From contig JAVYIG010006549.1 of assembly GCA_035222895.1 (NCBI GenBank), positions 1 through 64,000 on the forward strand: a stretch of 64,000 nt of DNA. Direction: 5' to 3'. Of this stretch, positions 1-12,300 are shown in pieces. Origin of the DNA: Strongylocentrotus droebachiensis. Lineage: Eukaryota; Echinodermata; Echinoidea; Camarodonta; Strongylocentrotidae. Position 1 is the first letter of the stretch. Every line of letters starts with the position of its first letter. The notes beneath the pieces are model-generated. The model did no database searches. It was not told the origin of the DNA and worked only from the letters and a program-made list of their open reading frames with translations. The position numbers and the translations under genes were made by a program.

Positions 1-323
1 CTTCTCAATTATAGAACTAAATAATATTTTTGGAGAAATGAGCCACTGGTACATCAATGGCTTCACGCACCACACACAGCCCAGTTGTGGGGACTGTAAA
101 GCATGTACTTAGCATACGGGGGTTCTTTTTAAAGTGAAGCAAATATTTCATTCATGACCGTCTGATATAGTTTCAAGTTTTGACAGAGGGGAACAGAAGA
201 CAAAATAAAAGCAACCCAAAATAGTTTAGTAGAAAAATGTTGATCATATTTCATCTGATGAGATGAAACATATCCAGTCCATCATTTGCGACATAATTTA
301 TTTCTGAACATTTAAAAAGCTAC

Positions 324-3300
324 CTTGCTCTCTCGGCTGTCCATCCGCTTCTGCTTGCTGATTGGCTAGCTGCTGTTTACTCAGTTGCTCGGCAACCGCC
401 TCCATCTGCTCGTCCGTGACACTGTTGGGATCTTGATTTTCTTCTTCGTTTTCTTCTTCCGTCCGATGGGCCAGGGCGAACTGATGCAGGGTGGCCCACG
501 TCTTCTTCATCGACTCAAGCAGGCTACGCTTGAGGTCAGAGCCAAAGTGGGACAAGCTTTCTCGAAGTTCTGTTCAAAGAAATAAATACAATTAAATCTA
601 GCAGTGCTCTATATACCAACTCTTTTTTTTTTCTTTTTCTTTTTTACAAGGGATCAGAATTGAAAGTTTTAGGGTCTGTGAGCATGGCCCTCTGATTAAA
701 GGTATAGACCAGTTTTGGAAACGCCCCCCTCTCAAAAAATTATATGGAAGCTCTTTTACTACCAATCATGTGAAAGAATATGTTTAGACTAATACATGTA
801 CGTGATGATACAAATGTTGCCAGGAAACCGCCTTCTAATTTATATATATTTGGTAAATTATCATACCGATCCGGCCTGGATAGATATCGCGAATGCACTT
901 CAACATTGAACATTTGGGCATATATTTCTGCTTTTTTGCAAATTTAGGTTGGAGTATTGCCATCTAAACCTCTGAAGGCAATATTTAACTGCAATTTTAC
1001 CACTACCGGTCTATATCTTTAAACTTTAAAGTGTTGAGCCCTACACACAGTAATGATAAATATTAATGTTGTCAGTTAACCAAAAAATGAACATAGACCC
1101 TGATATAATTATGACTGTGAAAGCAATACAACTTCTGACTGTACATACATGTAGGGTATGAATGCTGCATTGATTGATAAACAATTGAGATAACTTGTTA
1201 CAGCCTGGCTTGTTAGCAAAGTTCTGTTTCAGAAAATTTATAGAGTTATCATGTGTAATACATGATATATCACAGCAGTTGATTTAGTAATTATTGTCTT
1301 CAATTTCTCAAAAAATTGGAGACCTGACAGAGCAAAATGATTATAGAACTACCATACTAACTTTAAATTTACCACAAACTATAGGCGGTGTCACACAGAG
1401 GCCAAAAATCTGGATTATCCTTGTAATTGCTGTCTGTCATCAATTGTCCCTTTAAAAATCCTCTAACGAATCAAGAAGCTTTCCCTTCAAAGGATTTTTC
1501 TAAGGGATTTTTTAAGGGATTTTTCTGTGTGACACCCCCTAATATGACCCAAATCAGATCATCTCAAGAAAATTTGAGTTCAACAAACTCCTACAAAAAT
1601 TATCCCTAGGTTAACAAACTTTCTGAGTTTATTACATCATCTTTGAACTGGTTTAATGTGGTTTAGTTGAGAAGTAGGTCACACAATTTTGTACATGATA
1701 ATGTTTGTTGTATATTACACAGGAAATACCAAGAGTGAAATTGACACAAAACAGCTGCACAGGAATTGCAATTGACTATTTGTAAATTACAGGCAAGGAG
1801 AAATCTACATGAAATCAACAAAGGAGTAATTTCTAGGCCAGAATTTGTAAACAAGGAGGAATGTGAAATTAACAAGGAAACCCATGGACCTGTAGAAACG
1901 ATGGCTATTGCAGTGAGTGTAGCATAAATGCTAAAGCTGCACAGACGACTTCAAGTCTGAATTTCAGAAATGCTTACATCTTAAAAGATAATGTGAAGTT
2001 TGAGTACTGGCCATGCAATTCCACTGTAAAATTAACTGTCCAGGAGTTAATACAAATAGTTTAATATGTAGTTAAAGAGAATAATTGTACGACCCTTGAG
2101 GTCAATTTTTTATTTTTTGTACATGCCAAAAGAGGGACAGACTTTCATTGAGAATGGCTGAAGCCTAGAGATGTGTACTACTGACAGACTCAAGAAAATT
2201 AAAATGCAGTTATCTAATTATCAGAAGACCAAAAGGTATGAGGATGATCATAAACAGAGAGAAGGAAAAAAAGACATGCATGCCAAAAAAAGAAAGAGCA
2301 AGTATAGAAAGAATGAGAGAAAGTGAAAGAGACAGACAGACACACAGAGATTGAGAAAAAGAGAGAGGGAGACAGATACATAGATTGGAAAACACAGAGA
2401 GACAGAAAATGAAAGAGAGAGAGACAAAGACATATTAAGAAAGAGAGAGAGACAGACAGACAGACATAGATTGAGAAAGAGAGAAAGACAGATACATAGA
2501 TTGAGAAAGAGAGAGACAGACAGAGAATGAAAGAGAGAAAGAGAGACAGAGACATAGATTGAGAAAGAAAGAGAGACAGAGACATCCATGTAGATTGAGA
2601 AAGAGACAGAGACAGACAGACAAACATAGATAGATTGAGAAAGAGAAAGAGACAGGCAGACATAGATTGAGAAAGAGAGAGATAGACAGAGATAGATTGA
2701 GAAAGAGATAGAGACATACAGACATAGATTGAGAGAGAGGGAGAGATAGAGACAGACAGACAGAGATTTGAAAAAGAGACAGAGAAACAGAGACAGAGAT
2801 TGAGAAAGAGAGAGACAGACAGACATAGATTGAAAAAGAGAGAGAGACAGATACATAGATTGAGAAAGAGAGAGACAGACAGACATAGATTGAGAAAGAG
2901 ATAGAGACATACAGACATAGATTGAGAGAGAGGGAGAGATAGAGACAGACAGACAGAGATTTGAAAAAGAGACAGAGAAACAGAGACAGAGATTGAGAAA
3001 GAGAGAGACAGACAGACATAGATTGAAAAAGAGAGAGAGACAGATACATAGATTGAGAAAGAAAGAGATAGACGGAGATTGAATGAGAGACAGAAACATA
3101 GATTGAGAAAGAGAGAGAGACAGACAGACATAGATTGAGAAAGAGAGAGAGAGAGAGACAGATACATAGGTTGAGAAAGAGAGAGATAGACAGAGATTGA
3201 AAGAGAGACAGAGACTTGATTGAGAAAGAGAGAGAAAGAGATAGAGACAGACAGACAGAGATTGAAAAAGAGACAGAGAAACAGAGACAGAGATTGAGAA

Positions 3301-6300
3301 AGAGAGAGACAGACAGACATAGATTGAAAAAGAGAGAGAGACAGATACATAGATTGAGAAAGAAAGAGATAGACGGAGATTGAATGAGAGACAGAAACAT
3401 AGATTGAGAAAGAGAGAGAGACAGACAGACATAGATTGAGAAAGAGAGAGACAGACAGACAGACATAGATTGAGAAAGAGAGAGAGAGAGAGACAGATAC
3501 ATAGGTTGAGAAAGAGAGAGATAGACAGAGATTGAAAGAGAGACAGAGACTTGATTGAGAAAGAGAGAGAAAGAGATAGAGACAGACAGACAGAGATTGA
3601 AAAAGAGACAGAGAAACAGAGACAGAGATTGAGAAAGAGAGAGACAGACAGACATAGATTGAAAAAGAGAGAGAGACAGATACATAGATTGAGAAAGAGA
3701 GAGACAGACAGACATAGATTGAGAAAGAGAGAGAGGCAGACAGACAAACATACATAGATTTAGAAAGAGAGAGATAAAGAGAGAGATAAAGCAAAAGGTA
3801 GATAGAGAGAGAAGGTTAAGATGGAGGGATAGAGCCCGGCCCCCCCACTCAGTGTTATTTAGGGTACGCATATGCATGTTCCAAGCGACCCCCCTTTTCA
3901 GCAAAAGTCCGGTTTGTAAAGTCAATACGGGTCGACCTTTTTCTTTTGTTATACGAGCCTTTTTCAGCACCCCCCCTTTTCAGCAAAAGTCCGGTGTGTA
4001 AAGTCAATACGGGTCGACCTTTTTCTTTTGTTACGAAAGGGACATTTTGGTAACAGGCATGGGGTCCGTCCGTTCTCGGAGTGGGGGGGGGGGCCGGGGG
4101 ATAGAGTGGCTAAACCATTGCTCACCTAAATGAAGGCGTTTTCTTCCTTTGTGATGAGGCATAAGAACTGGCTTGATATCTGTTAGGGTTGGGTGAATCA
4201 GGGGCTCAATACGGTATGCCACAGGGTCAAGCTAAAAAGAAAAGATGGAGAAAAAAAATAGCATTCAGTTAACAACTAAATTATTCATAACCTTTAATAC
4301 CAAGTTTTGTAATTGTTTAATTATGTGAAAATTTGATTTGTCCCCTTTTACATGTACTGGGTAATACTATTAAAAAAAGACCTTAATTCAACCAGTCCAT
4401 CTTTTATTCTTGAGGTACAACACAATACAACACAATCCCCCCCCTCCCCCCCTCCCCCCCCCCCCCCCCAAAAAAAAAGTTGAAATTTACAATGGGTATG
4501 ACTGTAACTGTAAATATTTTTTCATAATACTAGTTGTTCTATGGCACAGAAAACTGAAATACCTGTAGCAACAAAAGAAAATCATATGGCTATCAAATTC
4601 AATTATCTTGGGTGAAAATAAAATAAAAATTGTAAATGCCCCGGTTATTGAAGTCGGGGAAAGAATGACGAAATATTCTACTTACAGGGTGGAACACATT
4701 GAACATAAAAGGGCAGGTCGGCAGTCGATAGTTTTCGCCTACTCTTCCTACACCTCTAGTTGTGAGGAACATGCCGATGGGAGAACCCAAGGCAAAGAAA
4801 CAGGCTGGATTGAAGTCTAGCTGCGGATAGTTGACAAATGGCTGCCCAACACCTGGGTATTAAACACAAGGAATCAGAATTCATTTAAGATCATTCAATT
4901 TGGAACATTAAGTATCAGTTAAAATGTACTATCAAGTACTGTTCGACATAAAACATGGGTATGGCTCAAATAAGTGGTGATGAAATACATGTAAGAGTGA
5001 CAAATGGTTGGGTCATATCTTATAAAGAGTTGCGATTGATCTAAAACAAATACAAGTCCACTAATCGATCAATACTTTGCAGTCCCCTATCTCTAAGACT
5101 TACATGCATGTCTTAGTTGCGATTGATATCGATCGCCAATCACTTGTGAATAATATCAACTCTTTAAAGCCCCACTGCACTACTTATAGCTACTTGCACC
5201 CTCTATATAGCAAACAATGCCTAAGCGGTGACCGTTTTTCCCCCATGGTCCCCTTTTTTTAATGTTAATTGAGAGCTGATTTGATGAGATAACCACCTGT
5301 TAGTGACCATGCAGGGAGGTCTAATCTCTCCTGGCCAAAGTAGTGCAGTGGGGCTTTAAGATCATTCAATTTGGAACATTAATTATCAGTTAACATGTAC
5401 CCAGTACTGTTCGACACATAACACAGGTATGGCTTAAACAAATGGTGATAAAATAAGAGTGACAAATGGCTGATTAACACTTGGGTCATATCTTATAAAG
5501 AGGTGGGGTTGATCCAAAGCAAATACAAGTCCATTAATCGATCGAAACTTTGCAGCCCCCTACCTCTTACATGTATGTCTTAGTTGCCAATAAGTTGCGA
5601 ATAATATCAACTCTTTAAACGACAGGGCCCAGGACAAATTTTATGAAACAGACATGATTTATCAGTTTATTTTAGCTCATTAATCAGCAGATAATAAAAA
5701 TAACATGTACAGTGGCAGTCTGCATCTGACATTCCAAATAACAGGGGGGTGTTTCACAAAGATCCTAAGTCAAAGTTGACTCTAAGTTGGACTTAAAACT
5801 TCTGGAGAGCCATTTGTAGCCTTAAAGGTAGGCTTTACTACTGCAGCTAGAAGGGATTAGACCACACAGCGAGCCAGCAAGGTCAGTGTGACAGGTGGCT
5901 ATCTCATTAACTCAGCTCTCATTTAACATAAGAAAAAGAGGATCATGGGGGACCAACAGGCACCGATTTTGGAAGTTTTCTATATAGAGGGAGCAAGTAG
6001 CTACAAGTAGGACAGTGTGCCTTTAAAAGCAACAAAATTGAAGTATTTTAGACTTTTCATAAATTCCACATGAAGAACATAAAATCTCCTTGATAATAGA
6101 AAATATGAACGATTTGAATCAACATTTTAAGCCTTTTAAAATAACTTTTACAAATATTTTCAAAGATGCTAATGGCTTTCTATAATTGTTAAGTTCAACT
6201 TTAATAGAGATAAGTTCAACTTAGGATCTTTGTGAAACGTCCCTAAACTCACCCTCTAGCCCTGGTTCATAGTCGACATGGACAGACATTGCAGGATGAA

Positions 6301-9300
6301 GACCCTCCCTGGATGGTTGTACTGCTGTTGAAGCATTCAGCTCTTCCTGTCTCTGTCTCTCCTCCTTCGCAGCCTTCTGTTCAGCCTTCGTCTGCTTCTG
6401 TTGCATCAGTGAGTCCTTCCGCTGTGCCTGCAATGCAAACAGATGTTATGCAATGTTTCTTACTGACAGGCCTAAGAACCAACGGATTACCAACTGTCTT
6501 TCCGCAAGGAATTGTGGGAACACGCTTAGTGGAATCATGACATTACACAGTTTCTTAAAGGGATAGCCGAGTTCTCTTGCAGAGGGCGCCACACAAAATA
6601 ATTTGTTTGTGAGATAATAAAAAACTGAGTGTCAAATTTGAAAAAACATACAATTTAAATGACAAAATCATCTTTATTTGATCAAAATCGGTTCAGAGAC
6701 GGCTGAAATATCCGTAAATATAACGATTTCTAATGTTTGTGTACCACCACAAATATTCAATGATTTGAAAAAACGAAATAGCGGTTTTTACATTGTATTT
6801 CAGCCAATGCCGATGTTGGCTTTTTTTGTTGGCTTTTTCGTGTCGGTTATATTACGCACAACCAGTCGGCCCATGTACTGTTATTTTTAATTAATACATG
6901 AATTTACGGTCACCTTATTTTTGTGAAAGTGGGGCTGAATTGGAATGGTCGTATTGGCTAAATTTCACACATTTTGGGGTATAAAATTACCTTCATAGCA
7001 ATTTTAGGTCCTAAAAGGCCACAAGAAATGTCATAGATGATAAGAATAAGAGCAATAACCATGCACTTTGAAGGCATTTGCAGTCTGAAAACAGAACTCA
7101 ACTATCCCTTCAAATTTCAAACCTCTTTCTCTTCACTGAATGAAATGTAAGGTACATGTGTAGCTGGCTTTTATTAAAAGGTAGAATAGACCAGTTTAAT
7201 AACATATTCAAATTTATGGATGTTTCTTTCCTGGGGACCTAGTGACAAGGTTTACCATCAGCCTGTTATTAATGAATGAACAACAATACTTGGAATCCAG
7301 TCTGCATACATTTCTTGTTGCTATCTCGGGCAAGCCTTGAACAAGCTTACAGGTTACAGGTTGTCAAGAACAATCTTTCTTTTATCAGTATGCATAAAAT
7401 TTGAACATATTAGTAATCCTGTCTATTGTAATCAATACAATCATTTTGTCTTTTAACAGTCTGAGAACTACAAAATTAGTAGATTCATACTCAATGGAAC
7501 CATGCTCATTATTTCAAAGTCATGCAAATTCTCTGTTAGTTGCTGCCTAAGCATGCTATCGCTCATAGAAATATTAGATTTCAAAGACAAATGTTAGCTC
7601 AGCTTATTTCATTTCTACCTCATGCATACTTTGTGTAAGACACAAAAGTAAATTAATAATTTATTCATACCCTTATCAAGTTTTGTAATTTTGTTTAAGC
7701 ACGTGAAGATTTCATTTGTCCTGATTTGTGTTTCTTGAAAATATGATATATCAAAGCTTACATCTAAAAGTATTAAACAAATGCCCTAATTCAACCAGTC
7801 CACCTTTCATTCTTGAGTTAAGGCAGAAAAAAAAACATACAATTTATAAAAAAAAATTCACTATAAATCTTTCCTTCATATCTTCTCTTCAATATTTAAT
7901 GTAAGGGCCCCAAACTTACAATATTTTACAATCAAGTTTCATGTTGAATTTAAAAGTTGTAAAGTTTTCATTGTAACTTTTGGATAAATAATAGGATCTT
8001 TTTTATTAGGAACCTAGTTTTCTTTTTTATTCAAATGTTGAATTTAGTAAGAAGACATATCGTCGGTCGGGTGACAAAACCTTGTATCTCAATTTTTTGA
8101 TTTTTTTGCATAATTTTGTACCTAATGGCCTACGACACCACCTGATAAATCCATGGAACGCCTCCTTCTCGTTTTTTTCACAAATTCCACACAAACACCC
8201 TTAAACGAAACCTCGTAGCTTTAACCCCCTTTGAAGCTGCACTGACAAAACCTCGTAACATAAGATACGTAATTCCTTTTCCTCGTAACTCACACACGGC
8301 CTAACAGTACCGAAGTTAGTGTATTCAAATCCTCGTAACTTATTCAACCAAATCCGCGTAACTCATTCAGAGTTAAAAGTAAGAACTCGTATCTCAATTT
8401 GAATAAAAACTAAAAACTTGTATCTCAATGTAGATAAACGCAAGAACCTTGTAACTCACTTTCAAATATAAAAACAATTATTTTACTGTTTTTCAACAAT
8501 GACATTAAAAATTGTATAAATATTCCAGTTTTAAAAAGAAAGGACGGTGTCACAGCACTAAATTTGTTGAGACAGGAAATTTTTTAGCTCTCCTGAAAAT
8601 TCATGATTTTTGAGATACGAGGTTTTGTCACCCCACCGACGATATCTTGTATGTTTTTGAAGAAAAGTTTACCTCTTTGGCTGCCTGATCTCGCAGGAAG
8701 CCCCCTAGCTTCTTCCTGGGGCCGAGAGGAATCCCCATCTCTTTCAGATCTGCATCACTGCACATGAGCTGGTGTTAGGGATAAGATCATATACAAGAAA
8801 AGCGTTGCTAGGATCATTTCTAGTGCGGTGTTTCAGGTTTTTAACACCAGTGTTATACTGATTTGATGTCATTTTGATACAAAGCAGCTTTCAAGTACTA
8901 TGGTGTTAATAATGGAAAGATTTTAAATAGCTCTAGTCTAAATTCATGTATAACAATAACACAAACACCTACAATTAACACCATCACAAACACCTACATT
9001 AACACCATCACAAACACCTACATTATTAACACCATCACAATACTACACAACACTCCTAATGCACAGCACGAAATTCAACTTTGCTTGGATTAACAATTGT
9101 ACATGCAGGGAGAATGCATTCAAAATATCATCATTACTGTACTAACTGTTAAAAGCATTCTCATGAATCTTTTACATTTCACATTAACTGCAAAGCAGCA
9201 TCGTAATAGGAAAAGACTACTCTTCTGAACATGCAATTTTTTTCTCTGTCATACATGTGGCAAGCAACAGCACTCTAGTTTGTCTCAAATCACATTTCTT

Positions 9301-12300
9301 GAACACTTGGGTTTATTTCTTCACCTGTTTGCACGGTCCCTCATTTGCAAAACATGCAATTTAGCACAAAGCAATAGGAACCAATTGAAAGAAGGATTGA
9401 GTTGTGCAAAAACTTGGCTAAATTAACCATTTATGGTATGATTAGCACCATAACAACCCTCTTAACACCTGTATAGTTAAGTTTGTCACTGGAAACCTGT
9501 TAGTCTGTTACATAATCTTGAAGCCTTTGCAATATCTATACCATGATGACTTTGATGCGGCACAGGGAGATTATGTGCATGGCATATGGAGAATTAGTGA
9601 TTGAGTGCTACATACACGTAGCAACTGTTTAACTTTCAGGACGGATATGAAATCTATACAACAAGCTACATGTACAATCAGGATTGCTATTCTTAACCCT
9701 TTTCATGCCAATAGGACTGCCATCACTTCTTCTTCTTCTTCCTTTTGAGTACAGACCTCTTTACAGAGTATCATCATACTCTACTGGGGGTGTGTGCAGG
9801 TGGACCACTACACCGGGGTTTCCCCCTTCTCTTATACGAATAGTGCAGTGGGATCTTAACGTGCAAAGGTAGTGACTCTTCTCTACATGGGGCCTCCATT
9901 TAACGTCCTATCCGAGGGACGGACTTATCTTAAATGAACTTTCAAGACTCAAATTCAGGGTTTCAAATATCTGTTTTGTTGTTAACTCTGGCTTAAATAT
10001 CTTCTACAGTAAGAATCTTTACAATGTTATACTTGTTTCTACTTCAAGGCAAAATGAATAGCTATTTTTCAAAGGTTTTTTTTATTATAAAGCAAACGTT
10101 ATAAATCTAGGGCTGGATATGCCATCCATAGCATAAATACGAGGTTGAAGAAGGGAATAAAAAGGTCATACCAGACTCTCCATGTCAATTCTTTCCTCCT
10201 CGAACTTGGGTAGCAGGTCCAGCAGGCCCATAGACTCCAAGGACTCTTCCAGAGACATCACAGCAGGCCCTTCGTCCAGCGCAGCCCCACTCAGTAGGGA
10301 CGCATTGCTGCTGGAGGGTGTAAGAGATTCCGCAGATGGTGCTGGAGTTGGGGGCTTGTCCCTGAAGACCTCTGATTTGATGAGGTTCTCTTCTGATTCC
10401 GCCTCGTCGCCATCCCCCTGGTGCTTGAGGAGGTCGAAAGCGATGAGGGAACCTACGGAAGAGTTACAAGAATAAGCAATAGTATAGTATTAATGACTGT
10501 TTTGAGATAAATAGTTGTTTTATTACGCTCAAGGGAAGGTTAGAATTGTGCTATTACCCGAGGCGTGCCGAGGGGAATAGCCCAATTGTAACCTTCCCGA
10601 GAGCGTAATAAAACAACTATTTCTCGAATATTAAAGCAGTCATTAATACTTTTATATGCCGAAAAAAAATAGACTAAAAAATAAAAAATAAAAAAACTTT
10701 TGTCGAAGATGAGATTCGAACTCTTGCGTACAAAAGGTGATGTAACTAAAGTCAGCGCCTTAACCCGCTCGGCTATCGCGCCCTGTTAAATACATAGTAG
10801 TTTTTTCTTATATATATACATTAAAATGGATTGAAAACGGTTTCGAGTGGAGGATGCTTCGCGGCTGATCCATATAAACAGGCCCTTCTTTTACTTTTGC
10901 AATGCATATTGGCACGAATTTAGATCAAGATCTATCGGCAGATGTTGTTTTTTTTGTTTTTGGAAGTTTATTTTCGTCTTCATGTCAACAATGCAAGATA
11001 AAATTGTCGGTAAGATCGATCGAGATTCAATTGTATTGAAATTGCCGACCAATTTTTCGCACACGTACGCGGTATCCTCGATCGCTCAGACCATTTTTTA
11101 ACATGTAAACCTATGGGGTAACCATGGAGACTGAACTATTTTCCCAATAACCATGGTTATTGGGAATTTTACAGAAATAGTTGAAGTTTATGAATGCAAT
11201 TCGACCAATCAGATGGCTGGATTTCTTAAGTGAGGTATATAATTGATGCTGTCTGATGAATCAGTTGTGAAAAGGCAGTTGTACATTGTAAGTGTATCTT
11301 AAAGGTATAGACCCGTTCTGGTCATGAGATTGCATATGTGAAAGAAACGTTGTGGAATCGATCAGAAAAGGTTGATCATCTAGCATAGTGTACTGCAAGG
11401 TTCTGGAATCATCAAACTGATAAGAAATTTGGCCCAGTCTTGGTAAAGTTACAAGCACTGTACACAGAAAGATGTATATGGGACTTTGCGATATCTAATC
11501 AGGCCGGATAGATATGATGATTTACCAAATATATCAATTAGTAGGCGGTTTCCCGGCAAAATTTGTATCATCACGTATTAGTCAAAACATATTCTTTCAC
11601 ATGATTGGTAATAAGAGCCTTCATTTCAGTTTTTGAGTGGGGGGCGTTTCCAAAACTATTCTATACCTTTAAAAACTTGGCAACTCTTCTTCAGAAAAAT
11701 CCTCACAACTGTCAGCACAAACAGCTTCTTATATTCCACATACATTCAAGGTCACTAACACGCTACTTTAAACCTTCCAACATCCACAGCACTGCAGACA
11801 ATAATTAACTTTAACATTAGAAATATATTTTATTCAGACCAAACATCTAGGCAACAGAGACTAATGAATAACAGTGCACACTTCAAAGTCACATTTTGTT
11901 TCTAATGTGTGACATTGGGAAGTACAGTAGATAGAATAATCCTAAAATTGGATGAAAAAGGGTCACAAAAACGGCCTAAGAAACGTGCTCTGAAGATATT
12001 TGCTCCACCGTCAATATCCTATATTATACAACTCACTCCCAGATCCTAATCAAATGATTGGTCATGCGCGGTCATGTGTGATTCATTTACTGAGCCTATT
12101 GCACTTGTTTTCATGAAAAGAAAGGAGTGCAATATTTTCCAGTACTATTGAACTTGTTTACAGAGCGCAGTAGTGCGCGTAGAGGTTAAACCGCTTAATA
12201 CTGCGTAAGCATGTGCCTATTCTTGCGCAGCACTATGCGTAAATGGGTATAGAGGTAATTAGTGCGCTTGCTATATCTATAGCTATGTGCGCGCACAAAT

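Larger units (their letters stand above)
324..4852 (-). other. SEC23IP: DDHD-domain exons of SEC23IP
   Basis: Exons 4852-4686, 4231-4126 and 569-324. Visible family landmarks are [37 protein letters not shown], and [12 protein letters not shown]. The Asp and His residues in these blocks are the presumed metal-binding set that names the DDHD domain. The final exon in the window then runs into a Glu/Gln-rich helix region ([15 protein letters not shown]...) and ends at a phase-1 donor at 324. Bases 1-323 are intronic; I see no further exon there. Confidence 0.9.

Noticed and set aside
2214-3970. Three long minus-strand open frames of about 500 codons (Ser/Leu/Cys-rich)
   Set aside because: They arise from the GA minisatellite; all three frames are open and the peptides are simple repeats.
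10697-10785. Possible tRNA-Leu gene on the minus strand
   Set aside because: Box A and box B are visible, but the acceptor and anticodon stems do not pair, so it is kept only as a tRNA-like repeat.
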